A stretch of DNA of 51,541 bases from Alcaligenaceae bacterium (lineage in GTDB: Bacteria > Pseudomonadota > Gammaproteobacteria > Burkholderiales > Burkholderiaceae_B). Numbering within the stretch: the stretch's first letter is position 1; each line of letters begins with the position of its first letter. This document shows, piece after piece, positions 23,219 to 32,566 of this stretch. A program made the position numbers and the translations under genes. A model generated the notes under the pieces. The model saw nothing but the letters and a program-made list of their open reading frames with translations. It was not told the DNA's origin and did no database searches. Location: positions 1 to 51,541 of the forward strand of contig JAAYGT010000071.1 in NCBI GenBank assembly GCA_012727555.1, written 5' to 3'.

Positions 23219-24613
23219 ATGCTGGATGTTTTGGTAATTGGTGGTGGCAACGCAGCGCTGTGCGCCGCACTGATGGCCCGCGAGGCCGGTGCCCGTGTTC
23301 TGGTGCTGGAATCGGCACCTAAAGAATGGCGTGGCGGCAATTCACAACATACGCGCAATCTGCGCTGCATGCACGATGCCCCCCAGGACGTTCTGGTGGA
23401 TGCTTATCCGGAAGAAGAGTTCTGGCAGGATCTTCTCAAAGTTACTGGCGGCCGCACCAATGAACAGCTGGCACGTCTGGTGATCCGCGCCTCGTCGACC
23501 TGCCGCGACTGGATGCGCAAGCACGGCGTGCGTTTTCAGCCTTCGTTGTCGGGTACCCTGCATGTGGCACGCACCAACGCTTTTTTCATGGGCGGGGGAA
23601 AGGCGCTCATGAACGCCTACTACCGCAGCGCAGAAAACCTGGGTGTTGAAATTCGTTATAACGCCACCGTCGATTCGCTCGAGATGGATGGTGATCGCTT
23701 TGTTGCCGCCCGCATTGGTAACGAGCGTATTCCTGCACGTACCTGTGTCGTGGCGTCCGGTGGTTTTGAATCGAATCTGGCATGGATGCGTGAAGCCTGG
23801 GGGCAGAACGAGGCTGGCGAATGGCCTGCCGACAATTTTCTGATTCGTGGCACCCGTTACAACCAGGGCACGCTGCTGAAATTTCTGCTGGGGGCGGGGG
23901 CCGATCCCATCGGTGATCCTACGCAGTCACATTGCGTGGCCATCGATGCGCGCGCGCCGTTGTACGACGGTGGTATCTGCACGCGCGTCGATTGCGTTTC
24001 GCTGGGCATCATGGTCAACCGCGATGCCGTGCGTTTCTACGACGAAGGCGAAGACTTCTGGCCCAAGCGCTATGCCATCTGGGGGCGCCTGGTGGCCCAG
24101 CAACCGGGCCAGATCGGTTATTCCATCATCGATGCCAAGTCGATCGGCCGGTTCATGCCGCCGGTGTTCCCGGGCGAAAAGGCAGCCACTTTGCCCGAAC
24201 TGGCTCGCAAACTGGGCCTGGATGAAGCCGTTTTCATGAAAACCGTGAACGAGTTCAATGCAGCCTGCCGTGTGGGCACGTTTGATCACGCTGTGCTCGA
24301 TGACTGTCACACCGAGGGAGTGCAACCGCCCAAAACCCATTGGGCTCGTCCGCTTGATACCGCGCCTTTTTACGCCTACGCCCTGCGGCCGGGCATCACC
24401 TTTACCTACCTTGGGGTCAAGGTCGATGAAACGGCGGCGGTTCACTTTGGTGGCAAAGCCAGCAAGAACCTGTTTGCCGCCGGTGAAATCATGGCAGGCA
24501 ACGTGCTGGGACAGGGCTATACCGCCGGTGTGGGCATGAGCATTGGTACAGCGTTTGGACGCATTGCCGGCCTTCAGGCGGCCGCGGCCGCCCTGAGCAG
24601 CCTGCAGGGCTGA
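23219..24613 (+). CDS. tcuA: FAD-dependent tricarballylate dehydrogenase TcuA
   Basis: A 464-residue FAD enzyme of the fumarate reductase/succinate dehydrogenase flavoprotein class. The dinucleotide-binding motif [14 protein letters not shown] is at the very N-terminus, [10 protein letters not shown] follows as the family's flavin loop, and the C-terminus has the [19 protein letters not shown] and GTAFGRIAG segments. TcuA oxidises tricarballylate to cis-aconitate, passing electrons to TcuB. Length matches known TcuA (about 467). The start ATG 23219 has GAGAGGGAA upstream; a longer frame exists from 23141 but is not protein-like. It is followed by tcuB after 86 bases. Confidence 0.87.
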   Translation: MLDVLVIGGGNAALCAALMAREAGARVLVLESAPKEWRGGNSQHTRNLRCMHDAPQDVLVDAYPEEEFWQDLLKVTGGRTNEQLARLVIRASSTCRDWMRKHGVRFQPSLSGTLHVARTNAFFMGGGKALMNAYYRSAENLGVEIRYNATVDSLEMDGDRFVAARIGNERIPARTCVVASGGFESNLAWMREAWGQNEAGEWPADNFLIRGTRYNQGTLLKFLLGAGADPIGDPTQSHCVAIDARAPLYDGGICTRVDCVSLGIMVNRDAVRFYDEGEDFWPKRYAIWGRLVAQQPGQIGYSIIDAKSIGRFMPPVFPGEKAATLPELARKLGLDEAVFMKTVNEFNAACRVGTFDHAVLDDCHTEGVQPPKTHWARPLDTAPFYAYALRPGITFTYLGVKVDETAAVHFGGKASKNLFAAGEIMAGNVLGQGYTAGVGMSIGTAFGRIAGLQAAAAALSSLQG

Positions 24614-24699
24614 AACACCCTCCAAGACAACGCCCCGACGCTCTGGAAAACAGGGCTCGATGTGCATCCATTCAAAGTTTATTCCAGGACACAACCCGT

Positions 24700-25869
24700 A
24701 TGCAGCAGCTTGAAACCCTGGCCCGGGAGGCCATGGACCTGGCCAGTCAGCCAGCTACCCTGACGCCCGCCGAGGCGGAAGTTGATCGAGTCATGACCAT
24801 TTGCAATGCCTGCCGGTATTGCGAAGGTTTCTGTGCCGTTTTTCCGGCCATGACCCGTCTGCTTGAGTTCAATAAAGCCGACATTCATTATCTGTCCAAT
24901 TTGTGCCATAACTGCGGGGCCTGTCTGCACTCGTGCCAGTATGCGCCGCCCCATGAATTTCAGTTGAATGTGCCGCGCGCCATGGCCACCGTCCGTGCCC
25001 AGACCTACGCCGAGTACGCCTGGCCACCCGCACTAGGCTCGCTGTACAAGCGGGCCGGCCTGACCTTGTCGCTGGCTACGGCCGGGGCTCTGTCATTGTT
25101 TCTTGTGCTGGTGATGGTGATCAATGGCGGGTTGTTCCATGAACCGCTGGCCGGCAACTTCTATGCCATTTTCCCGCACAACACACTGGTGCTGATGTTT
25201 GGCTCTGTTTTCCTGTTTGCGGTTTTTGCGCTCGGCATGGGGGTCAGGCAGTTCTGGACGCGGGTGTCTCCGCCGGCCAGTCCCAAGGTCTCTCGCCGCG
25301 ATGCGGCCGGTGAAGCCACCCGCAATGTGCTCACACTCAAGTACCTGGATGGGGGGCATGGTGATGGCTGCACGAACGAAGACGACGCCTTCTCCCTCTG
25401 GCGCCGGCGTTTTCACCACATGACGTTCTACGGTTTCCTGCTGTGTTTTGCCGCCACTTCAGTGGCGACCCTGTACCACTACTTGCTCGATCTTCAGGCG
25501 CCGTACCCGTTTTTCAGTATCCCGGTACTGCTGGGTACCGTAGGTGGAATCGGTCTTTTGGTCGGTCCGGCCGGGTTGTTCTGGCTCAATCGCCGCCGTC
25601 ATCCGTTGCAGGGCGATCCTGCCCAGCGTCCCATGGACCGCGGTTTTATTGCACTGCTGTTTCTGGTGAGCCTGACAGGTTTGCTGTTACTGGCTCTGCG
25701 CGATACCAGCGCCATGGGCCTCATGCTGGCGCTGCATCTGGGTACGGTCATGGCGTTTTTCCTGACCATGCCCTACGGGAAATTTGCCCATGGCATTTAT
25801 CGCAGTGCCGCGCTGCTCAAGAGCGCCATCGAGAAGCGTCAACCTAACCGGCTCGGACTGGGTGACTGA
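24700..25869 (+). CDS. tcuB: Tricarballylate utilization 4Fe-4S membrane protein TcuB
   Basis: A 389-residue protein. Two ferredoxin-type motifs CxxCxxCxxxC lie at Cys35-38-41-45 and Cys69-72-75-79, so two 4Fe-4S clusters are expected. The C-terminal 280 residues contain about six membrane helices with conserved histidines (for example [13 protein letters not shown]) likely to hold haem. TcuB accepts electrons from TcuA-bound FADH2 and passes them into the quinone pool. It sits between tcuA and the Bug-type binding protein, all on the plus strand. Confidence 0.87.
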   Translation: MQQLETLAREAMDLASQPATLTPAEAEVDRVMTICNACRYCEGFCAVFPAMTRLLEFNKADIHYLSNLCHNCGACLHSCQYAPPHEFQLNVPRAMATVRAQTYAEYAWPPALGSLYKRAGLTLSLATAGALSLFLVLVMVINGGLFHEPLAGNFYAIFPHNTLVLMFGSVFLFAVFALGMGVRQFWTRVSPPASPKVSRRDAAGEATRNVLTLKYLDGGHGDGCTNEDDAFSLWRRRFHHMTFYGFLLCFAATSVATLYHYLLDLQAPYPFFSIPVLLGTVGGIGLLVGPAGLFWLNRRRHPLQGDPAQRPMDRGFIALLFLVSLTGLLLLALRDTSAMGLMLALHLGTVMAFFLTMPYGKFAHGIYRSAALLKSAIEKRQPNRLGLGD

Positions 25870-25911
25870 GCCTTTTCATAAAAATTCAATTAACTCAAGA
25901 GGATACAAACC

Positions 25912-26892
25912 ATGTTCAGATTTCGTTTTCGCGCGTCCCTGGCCGCCCTTGGACTCTTTGCCGCAGCCACCTGTACGCCGGTGGTTGCCCAGGAATTTCC
26001 TGCCGGCAAAACCATCACGCTGGTGGTTGGTTTTTCTGCCGGTGGGGGCACCGACACCGCAGCACGCATCATTGCCAAAAAGCTCTCTGAAAACCTGGGG
26101 CAGTCGGTGGTGGTTGACAACAAACCGGGGGCGGGTGGCAACATTGCCCACGGTCATGTGGCCAAGGCAGCCCCTGATGGCACAACGTTGCTGCTTGGTT
26201 CGATTGGGCCCTTGACCATCGCCCCGCACCTGATGTCCTTGCCTTATGATCCCCAGAAAGATCTGGCACCACTGACCATGGGGGTGAATTTCCCCAACAT
26301 TCTGGTGGTGCATGCCGATGTAAAGGCGCGTAACCTGGCTGACTATGTTGCGCTTGCCAAGGCGAATCCAGGCTCTCTGGAATACGCCTCCAGTGGCGTG
26401 GGGTCGGCCTCGCACATGGCAGGCGAGTTATTGAACCAGCGCGCGGGTATCGAAACCGTGCATGTGCCCTACAAGGGCGGCAGCCAGGCGCTGCTCGATG
26501 TCGTTTCGGGCCGCGTGGCTGGTTATTATTCAACACCTTCTTCGGCAGTGCCGCATATCAAGACAGGCAAAGTTGTGCCGATAGCGGCCACAGGCCTTGA
26601 GCGCTCACCCGTGTTGCCCGATGTACCCACCATTGCAGAATCCGGGTTTCCCGGCTTTGAAGCAACCAACTGGTATGCCTTCGTTGCCCCGGGCACCACC
26701 CCCGAGCCCATTCTTGAGCGCTGGAATGCCGAACTGGTCAAAGTTCTGAATTCACCGGATGTGCGCGATGAACTGATCAAGCATGGCCTGACACCCATGC
26801 CAGGCACACGCAAAGAACTGAAAGACTACATTGCACGTGAATCGGACACCTGGGCCCAGGTGATCAAGGAACGCAAGATCACGCTGAACTGA
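25912..26892 (+). CDS. Bug/TctC-type tripartite tricarboxylate transporter substrate-binding protein
   Basis: A 326-residue periplasmic binding protein with a signal peptide (cleavage near VVAQ-EFPA). It shows the Bug family pattern: FPAGKTITLVVGFSAGGGTD near the N-terminus, NKPGAGGNIA, then VPYKGGSQALLDVVSGRV and a C-terminal PGTRKELKDYI. Bug proteins capture carboxylates for TctAB transporters. AAGAGGA precedes the ATG, 42 bases after tcuB, so it is probably the operon's last gene. No tctA or tctB is present here, so it may share membrane components encoded elsewhere. Its stop overlaps the 3' end of the opposite-strand gene by 14 bases. Confidence 0.88.
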   Translation: MFRFRFRASLAALGLFAAATCTPVVAQEFPAGKTITLVVGFSAGGGTDTAARIIAKKLSENLGQSVVVDNKPGAGGNIAHGHVAKAAPDGTTLLLGSIGPLTIAPHLMSLPYDPQKDLAPLTMGVNFPNILVVHADVKARNLADYVALAKANPGSLEYASSGVGSASHMAGELLNQRAGIETVHVPYKGGSQALLDVVSGRVAGYYSTPSSAVPHIKTGKVVPIAATGLERSPVLPDVPTIAESGFPGFEATNWYAFVAPGTTPEPILERWNAELVKVLNSPDVRDELIKHGLTPMPGTRKELKDYIARESDTWAQVIKERKITLN

Positions 26893-27994
26893 GCAGGGTG
26901 CGCGGGTATTCCCGCGTTGAATCAATGCAGCCCCCACTGGCATAAACCCCTTCGGGGTCGCGGTAGCGCATCATGCGATCAAGAACCCGGGCATAGTTGT
27001 CCGGGTTTTTTCGCGTCTGATCCACCTCGTGCTCTACCCGTGTTTCGTCCATGGCCAGCGCACTGGCATCGTTTTGAACGACACCATCACGCCAGTGATA
27101 AAGTTCAAGACACTTGTCTTCAAGGGTGTAGGGCTGGTCTTTTTTCCAGAAATTTGAAAAAAGGCCCTGGCCCATATAAATGATCCAGGACCCTTCGAAA
27201 CCCTTGATATCGGATGACACCGGATCGGGGTTTTTGAACCAGACACGGTCACCTGGCACGTAGTAACGCTGCGGTACCGGGTGCTGGGCTGTGCCATATT
27301 CAAGCAGGTAACGGTTCTGGAAGCTTTCAGCGCGCGGCACTTTTTTGCGGCACTGCTGTTCCAGGCGTTCCATGAGTTCCGGGTTGTGCGCACGCGCTTC
27401 CTGGGCAATGCCGAGCAAGACGACATATTCTGTAGCCCTGTAACATGAAAAATCATAGACCCGGCCTGTGACTTCCGGTTGGGTTGCTGCTTGCAGCGCA
27501 TCGACCAGCGATACGCCCGGTTGCAGTACGAAACCGTTTTCCGGGTCGTCGCGCCAGAAGTCGGCCGGGCGTTCAGCCGCTTCCGTTTTGAAGGCCAACA
27601 GGGTTTTCGAGGCAGCCAGCGCTACATTGCAGCGCATGCGAACATGTGATTCAAGTGCGGCAACGCTGGTAAAAACCACGGGTTCCGGGGCAGCAGCCAG
27701 GCAGAGCAACACTTCGCGGGCAAGTTTCTGGTGATTATCGTGCGCGTTGCCGCCCGGATTCTGTGCGTGAAGTTCCATGGTGTTGAAGCCCGGGCACCAA
27801 GCCTCGAATGCATGCGGGTCGAGGTAGAGCGTGACATCGTGATCTTGCGCACCGTTGACCGGGTGCTGCCTGAATGCGTGCGTGTCGTTTAGTCCGCAGT
27901 GAGCCAGCAGGGCGTGAAGATCGTGCTCAATGTGGTTTTTCGGGTCGTGGCTCTTGATCAAAATGCCGCCCGGGGCTTTGTGAGGAATCTGCAC
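26879..27994 (-). CDS. Putative Tgl-type (Bacillus-like) protein-glutamine gamma-glutamyltransferase homologue
   Basis: A 371-residue protein from GTG 27994, with AGGAGA upstream. From memory of Bacillus Tgl (245 residues), several blocks align: LESHVRMRCNVALAASKTL, DFWRDDPENGFVLQPG, YDFSCYRATEYVVLLGI and GDRVWFKNPDP...GSWIIYMG. Cys184 falls at the catalytic cysteine. The glutamate that Bacillus has before the cysteine is Ser183 here; the WRGEN glutamate aligns with Ser269 (Glu267 is close); and the histidine after it aligns with Asn281. If the homology is right, activity may be altered. There is no signal peptide. The N-terminal 100 residues, rich in His, are not recognised. A plus-strand terminator lies within its codons near 26984-27011. 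Confidence 0.55.
   Translation of the reverse strand: MQIPHKAPGGILIKSHDPKNHIEHDLHALLAHCGLNDTHAFRQHPVNGAQDHDVTLYLDPHAFEAWCPGFNTMELHAQNPGGNAHDNHQKLAREVLLCLAAAPEPVVFTSVAALESHVRMRCNVALAASKTLLAFKTEAAERPADFWRDDPENGFVLQPGVSLVDALQAATQPEVTGRVYDFSCYRATEYVVLLGIAQEARAHNPELMERLEQQCRKKVPRAESFQNRYLLEYGTAQHPVPQRYYVPGDRVWFKNPDPVSSDIKGFEGSWIIYMGQGLFSNFWKKDQPYTLEDKCLELYHWRDGVVQNDASALAMDETRVEHEVDQTRKNPDNYARVLDRMMRYRDPEGVYASGGCIDSTREYPRTLLSSA
26984..27011 (+). terminator. Intrinsic terminator of the tcu operon inside the convergent gene
   Basis: AACCCGG, ten bases, CCGGGTT, merging into a run of six T. On the plus strand this is a proper terminator about 95 bases beyond the Bug-type gene. It lies within minus-strand codons of the Tgl-like gene. 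A second small hairpin with a TTC loop (ACCCC/GGGGT, 26946-26958) precedes it. Confidence 0.75.
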
Positions 27995-28186
27995 CCAACG
28001 TCTCCTGGTCTGCGTTCATTCATGTGTGTATTGAAATTACAATGAATTATAATTTTTTCATCCGCAGGCAGTGACCTTTTACGTATTGGTGCTTTCCCTG
28101 TTTTTGTGTTCGCATCAAGTTTGGCCGCTGTGTGCATGTCACCCGGGTGAAGGCCGTACTTCCCGTCAAACCCCTTGTACGTGCCC

Positions 28187-28816
28187 ATGATCACACCTCT
28201 TCTTACGATTGCCGTGCTGCACTGGCTTGTGCTGTTTGTGCCAGGGGCCAATTTTGTTCTCGTCGGTCAGTTGGCGGCCAGCCAGAAGCGCTCAACGGCG
28301 GTCGCCGCATCGTTTGGCATCAGCACGGTCACGTTTCTGTGGGCCAGTCTGGCCATACTGGGTGTTGGTTTGCTCTTTGCTGCCAATCCAGGCTGGCGGC
28401 AGGGCCTGCAACTGGGGGGCGGCATTTACCTGTGTTACCTGGGCTATAAGTTCTGGCGCTCGCAAGGCGTGCGTACGGGGGCCCATGCGCTTTCACTCAC
28501 CGGAAGGCAGGCTTTTCAGCGCGGTTTTTTCACGAATGTGCTGAATCCGAAAACGGCCTTGTTTTTTGGCAGTGTGTTTGCCACCGCGTTGCCGGCTGAC
28601 GCCGGTCCCGGTCTGATTGCCGCCGCTGTTGCGCTGGTCTATCTGAATTCACTGGTGTGGCATCTTGTGCTGGCATTTTTGTTTTCGCGCCCCAGGGTTC
28701 AGTCGGCCTACGCGCGTAATATGGGCATGTTCGGTAAAGTGTCCGGGGTATTGGTTGCCTTGTTCGGGCTTGAACTGATTTATCACACCGTAAGCGAAAT
28801 ATTGTCCTTGAAATGA
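28187..28816 (+). CDS. LysE/RhtB-family amino-acid exporter
   Basis: A 209-residue protein with about six membrane helices. The N-terminal VPGANFVLVGQLAASQKRS matches the LysE/RhtB pattern PGPN...R-G, and the central GFFTNVLNPKTALFFGS is the family's NPK motif. Such proteins export amino acids or homoserine lactone-like compounds. ATG 28187 is chosen over an in-frame TTG at 28175. It is divergent from the Tgl-like gene; the 192-base gap between them is AT-rich and includes a TATAAT near 28048. Confidence 0.87.
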   Translation: MITPLLTIAVLHWLVLFVPGANFVLVGQLAASQKRSTAVAASFGISTVTFLWASLAILGVGLLFAANPGWRQGLQLGGGIYLCYLGYKFWRSQGVRTGAHALSLTGRQAFQRGFFTNVLNPKTALFFGSVFATALPADAGPGLIAAAVALVYLNSLVWHLVLAFLFSRPRVQSAYARNMGMFGKVSGVLVALFGLELIYHTVSEILSLK

Positions 28817-28922
28817 ACCGAGGTTTATTAAATACTCATTAGTAAATATATTGTTCGTTATAGTAAATAAATTGACTGTGGTGTAATCTTCGGGTGTCAT
28901 TGTTCCAATTATCAGGACTCCC

Positions 28923-30245
28923 ATGTTTCTTTTTCTGAAAGGTTCGGCTCTGCCCGGTGCTCCGATGACCGGTCGTCATGCAGTTCAGATGATTCAGGCT
29001 ATAAGGTCATCCATGGCGGTCATTGAATTCACGCCGGATGGCATCATTCGCGAAGCAAGCCCGCAGTTTTGTCAGTTGATGGGTTACACCGAAGATGAAT
29101 TGATCGGGCAGCATCACAAAATTTTCTGCCCGCATGATTTTGTCACTTCACCCGCCTATACACGATTCTGGTCAGAGTTGGCCGCAGGCCAGTCGTTCAG
29201 CGACCGTTTCATGCGCCTTGATCGAAACGGGCACGAGGTCTGGCTTGAAGCCTCGTACATTCCGGTCACAGAGTCTGGTTCGGGCGTAACCCGGATTGTC
29301 AAAATCGCAACCGACATCACTGCGCGTATCGCGCAGGAGCAGCGTCAGCACAGCGTGTTACAGGCCATCAATCAATCCATGGCCGTCATTTATTTCAATC
29401 TGGACGGTGAGGTTGTTGATGCCAATGCCCAGTTCACTCATACCATGGGCTATCGTGCCCAGGAAATCATTGGCAGGCACCATGCCATGTTTTGTGATCC
29501 GGTGTACGTAAATTCGCCCGCCTATCAGGCATTCTGGTCTGCTTTGCGCCGTGGTGAATACATGACAGACCGTTTCGAGCGCGTTGCGCGTAATGGTCGT
29601 AAGGTATGGCTCAGGGCAACGTACACACCTTTGCGCGATACAAATGGTCGTCTTTATGGGTTCGTCAAGGTGGCCAGCGACATCACGGCTTCGGTTGAGC
29701 AACGGCAGGCAGAGTCGCAGGCTGCCCTGATGGCCCATGAAATTGCCGGTGAAACCGATCAGCGCGCCCAGGATGCTGCGCATACTGTTGACCAGACCGT
29801 TGAACACGTTCAAGACATCGCGCATAACCTGACCCTGGTCGACCAGGAACTCAAGGCGCTGAACGAACAGTCCGGCCACATCCAGGATATCGTGAAGGTC
29901 ATTCAGGATATTGCAGCCCAAACCAACCTGCTGGCCTTGAACGCGGCGATTGAAGCTGCGCGTGCCGGTCCCCAGGGCAGGGGGTTTGCGGTGGTGGCTG
30001 GCGAGGTTCGCAGCCTTTCGGCGCGCACACACGACGCCACGTTGAACATTGCCGATGTGGTCAAAAAGAACAGGGCGCTTACCACCCAGGCGGTCAGCCA
30101 GATGCGTGTCAGTCGCGAGCGGGTCGATCAATGCGTGCAGGCGGCCGCAACAACGCGCGATATCATGCAGGGCATACGTACAGATGCCCGCAACGTGGTG
30201 TCGGCGATTGCTCAGGTGGCCGACACCTTGCGTTCGGCAGCCTGA
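28923..30245 (+). CDS. Soluble PAS-PAS-MCP sensory protein (BdlA-like)
   Basis: A 440-residue chemoreceptor-type protein with no membrane segment. Two PAS domains (about 25-140 and 145-265), each with the HH-FC pattern (HHKIFC, HHAMFC), are followed by the MCP signalling hairpin with the conserved tip [17 protein letters not shown] and [12 protein letters not shown] (about 335-375). Only about 80 residues follow the tip, so methylation helices are short or missing. Length and layout resemble Pseudomonas BdlA (417 residues), which controls biofilm dispersal. The PAS pairs may hold haem or flavin. It stands alone after an AT-rich 106-base gap, and its last 34 bases overlap the AraC gene on the other strand. 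Confidence 0.87.
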   Translation: MFLFLKGSALPGAPMTGRHAVQMIQAIRSSMAVIEFTPDGIIREASPQFCQLMGYTEDELIGQHHKIFCPHDFVTSPAYTRFWSELAAGQSFSDRFMRLDRNGHEVWLEASYIPVTESGSGVTRIVKIATDITARIAQEQRQHSVLQAINQSMAVIYFNLDGEVVDANAQFTHTMGYRAQEIIGRHHAMFCDPVYVNSPAYQAFWSALRRGEYMTDRFERVARNGRKVWLRATYTPLRDTNGRLYGFVKVASDITASVEQRQAESQAALMAHEIAGETDQRAQDAAHTVDQTVEHVQDIAHNLTLVDQELKALNEQSGHIQDIVKVIQDIAAQTNLLALNAAIEAARAGPQGRGFAVVAGEVRSLSARTHDATLNIADVVKKNRALTTQAVSQMRVSRERVDQCVQAAATTRDIMQGIRTDARNVVSAIAQVADTLRSAA

Positions 30246-31081
30246 TGCGGATCGAAGGTGGAAATCGGGTGATGTGATCGCTTGCGTTGCAATGATCCGG
30301 GGGTTTGGCCCATGAATGCGTGAAATGCAGCAATGAAGGCCGATGTCGAGTCGTAGCCGCAGGCCAGAGCGGTATCCGTAACACTCAGCCCGGTTTCCAG
30401 CATCGGAATTGACTGCAAAAGACGTGCCCGCTGCAGCCATGTGCGCAGTGTCAGGCGGGTTTCCTGTACAAACAACCGGCCCAATGTCCTTTCTGATATG
30501 TTCAGCGCCCGACTCCAGTGGCCTGATACTGCGTGGCGCGTGCCGGTTTCTTTCATGAACCGGGTGCACAGCGCCTGAAGGCCGGCGTGCTCAGGCCACG
30601 GTAGCGCAAGATCGGCCCGTGGGGCGTTCTGGATCAGATCAAGCATTACCTGAACCAGCCTTCCTTCAGCGCCTTGTTCGTCGTACTGAACGGGCATGCC
30701 CGAGAAATGTCTGATCATGGCGCCCAGCAACTCGCTGACATGCACCACGACACAGTGGCCGATTACCCGTGGCAGGCGATCATGGGCGATGTAAAGGCTG
30801 CGCATCCGGGTTCCGGCCGTATTTTTCACGGTATGGGGTTGGCCAGGGGGCACAAGTATGCCCCATTGGGGGGGGGCAATCAGTACTGCTCCCGGCGTTT
30901 CCATGTGCAACACGCCTTGGCTTGCATATGAAAACTGCACCCAGGGGTGGCTGTGTTCATGTGTGGAGGAACGTTGTGTCATGTCTTCCGCACGGGCATA
31001 GACCGGGCGCGGCAAGCACACGAGCTCGGGAACTCGGCGTTGAATCGTTCGAGTGCGTTTTGTCGTTTCAGCGATATTCAT
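30212..31081 (-). CDS. AraC-family transcription regulator with cupin sensor domain
   Basis: A 289-residue regulator. The N-terminal half is a cupin-like ligand domain ([30 protein letters not shown]). The C-terminal 100 residues carry two helix-turn-helix motifs ([15 protein letters not shown] and [25 protein letters not shown]), as in AraC/NimR-type regulators. It is divergent from the sodium-symporter-like gene, whose expression it probably controls. A run of nine C occurs at codons 69-71 (30868-30876), in the sensor domain. Its 3' end overlaps the chemoreceptor gene by 34 bases. Confidence 0.88.
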   Translation of the reverse strand: MNIAETTKRTRTIQRRVPELVCLPRPVYARAEDMTQRSSTHEHSHPWVQFSYASQGVLHMETPGAVLIAPPQWGILVPPGQPHTVKNTAGTRMRSLYIAHDRLPRVIGHCVVVHVSELLGAMIRHFSGMPVQYDEQGAEGRLVQVMLDLIQNAPRADLALPWPEHAGLQALCTRFMKETGTRHAVSGHWSRALNISERTLGRLFVQETRLTLRTWLQRARLLQSIPMLETGLSVTDTALACGYDSTSAFIAAFHAFMGQTPGSLQRKRSHHPISTFDPHQAAERKVSAT

Positions 31082-31161
31082 GAGCTTTATAGCGTTAGCA
31101 CGATAGACTCAAGCATACTAAAGTCAGGCTTTCCTTTGTACGTGTGATCCCGGAGTTCCCC

Positions 31162-32133
31162 ATGGCCCGCCCCCGTTTTCTGCCTGATACATTCACCCTG
31201 ATCCTGATAGGCCTGGTCGTGCTGGCCAGCGTATTTCCTGCGCAGGGGGCGTATGCCACCGCTGCAGGCGTTGTCACCAATCTGGCGATCGGTCTGTTGT
31301 TCTTTCTGCACGGTGCCAAACTTTCAACGCGCGCGGTGATCGAGGGGCTAACACATTGGCGCCTGCATGGTCTTGTGTTTGCCTGTACATTCTTGCTGTT
31401 TCCGGTTTTGGGGCTTGCGCTCAGGCCGGCTATGGAACCGCTGATTGGTCATGAGCTGACCATGGGCATGTTGTACCTGTGTGCCTTGCCGGCTACGGTT
31501 CAGTCGGCCATTGCATTCACCTCCATGGCGCGGGGCAATGTGCCGGCCGCCATTTGTTCGGCGGCCACGTCCAGTCTGGTGGGTATTTTCATTACGCCCG
31601 TGCTGGTTCTGCTAATGCTGGGTGCCGCTGCTGAAAACATGCCGCTGGGCGATGCCATTCTTAAAATCATGGTGCAGCTTTTGCTGCCTTTCGTGGCAGG
31701 CCAGATTGCGCGTCGGTGGATCGGTGCCTGGGTTGATAAAAACAAGGCCTGGCTCAAATACGTTGACCAAAGTTCCATTTATCTGGTCATTTACACCGCG
31801 TTCAGTAAAGCCGTACTGGACGGTATCTGGTCGCAATTGCCGTTCTGGCAGATCATTTCCCTGATTGTGGTGTGCACGGTATTCCTGTTCATCGTGCTGG
31901 GCATTGTCTGGTTCCTTTCCCGGGTTTTCGGTTTCAGCATGGCCGATCGCATTACGATTCTTTTTGCCGGTTCCAAAAAGAGCCTTGCAACCGGCGTGCC
32001 CATGGCCCAGGTTTTGTTTGCGGGGGCGGCCACCGGCCCCATTTTGTTGCCCCTGATGCTGTTCCACCAGATTCAACTCATGGTCTGCGCTGTGATGGCC
32101 CGAAAATTCGGCCAGCGCCCCGATGATCAGTGA
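31162..32133 (+). CDS. Bile acid:sodium symporter family (SBF-like) transporter
   Basis: A 323-residue inner-membrane protein with about ten helices. The sequence fits the SBF-like/YfeH group: FLHGAKLS after helix 2, YLCALPATVQSAIAFTSMARGN in the first half, and FAGSKKSLATGVPMAQVLF in the second, the paired discontinuous-helix motifs of the BASS fold. Substrate is unknown; bile acids are not implied. ATG 31162 is chosen because CGGAG lies seven bases upstream; an in-frame GTG at 31144 adds six residues. It is divergent from an AraC regulator 80 bases away, the usual arrangement of a controlled transporter. Confidence 0.85.
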   Translation: MARPRFLPDTFTLILIGLVVLASVFPAQGAYATAAGVVTNLAIGLLFFLHGAKLSTRAVIEGLTHWRLHGLVFACTFLLFPVLGLALRPAMEPLIGHELTMGMLYLCALPATVQSAIAFTSMARGNVPAAICSAATSSLVGIFITPVLVLLMLGAAAENMPLGDAILKIMVQLLLPFVAGQIARRWIGAWVDKNKAWLKYVDQSSIYLVIYTAFSKAVLDGIWSQLPFWQIISLIVVCTVFLFIVLGIVWFLSRVFGFSMADRITILFAGSKKSLATGVPMAQVLFAGAATGPILLPLMLFHQIQLMVCAVMARKFGQRPDDQ

Positions 32134-32566
32134 GATGGTTGTGTTTCAGGTGTGTCGCAGTAAGCCTGGCGTATGCCCAGAATCTGGTCGCGCAGGCTTA
32201 CAAGTCAGTTCGTAACAGCCACTATGCGTTTCTGACGAACCGGTTTCGGCTCGAACGGTGGCGCCTGTTTCAGGAGTCTTCCTCATGGCTACATCCAGGA
32301 AACATGCCGGTTCTTTCACAGGTTCTCCAACAACTGTTCCTCTGCGTTCAAGCGCGCCGGTAGTCAGGTACCCTGGTTTCATCGCCCCTGTCTGTTACAG
32401 AATCCGCCCCGGTTGCAGCTCGTCTGCAGGTGCCTCGGGGCGGGCTGCTCATGGTGTACGGCGAACCCGGGGCCGCCTGTTCCGTGAAGGCTGTTCTTTG
32501 AGTAATGCCGTTCCGCACTTAGGGCTCCAATGGGCAATGCCACCTGATCACGTCGCACCACAACAG
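32134..32566. other. 433-base gap with nested inverted repeats, no supported gene
   Basis: This stretch lies between the convergent symporter and recD genes. Near 32159-32202 GTAAGCCTG pairs with CAGGCTTAC, enclosing CCAG-AAT-CTGG. Near 32207-32243 TTCGT..CAG pairs with CTG..ACGAA. A third short stem (CCG..TTCG/CGAA..CGG) follows near 32240-32260, then AGGAG eight bases before ATG 32285. The open frame from that ATG runs into recD antisense (to 32713) and has Arg/Ser/Pro-rich, unnatural composition, so I do not call a gene. It could be a structured RNA, a relic, or a short translated leader. Confidence 0.4.
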
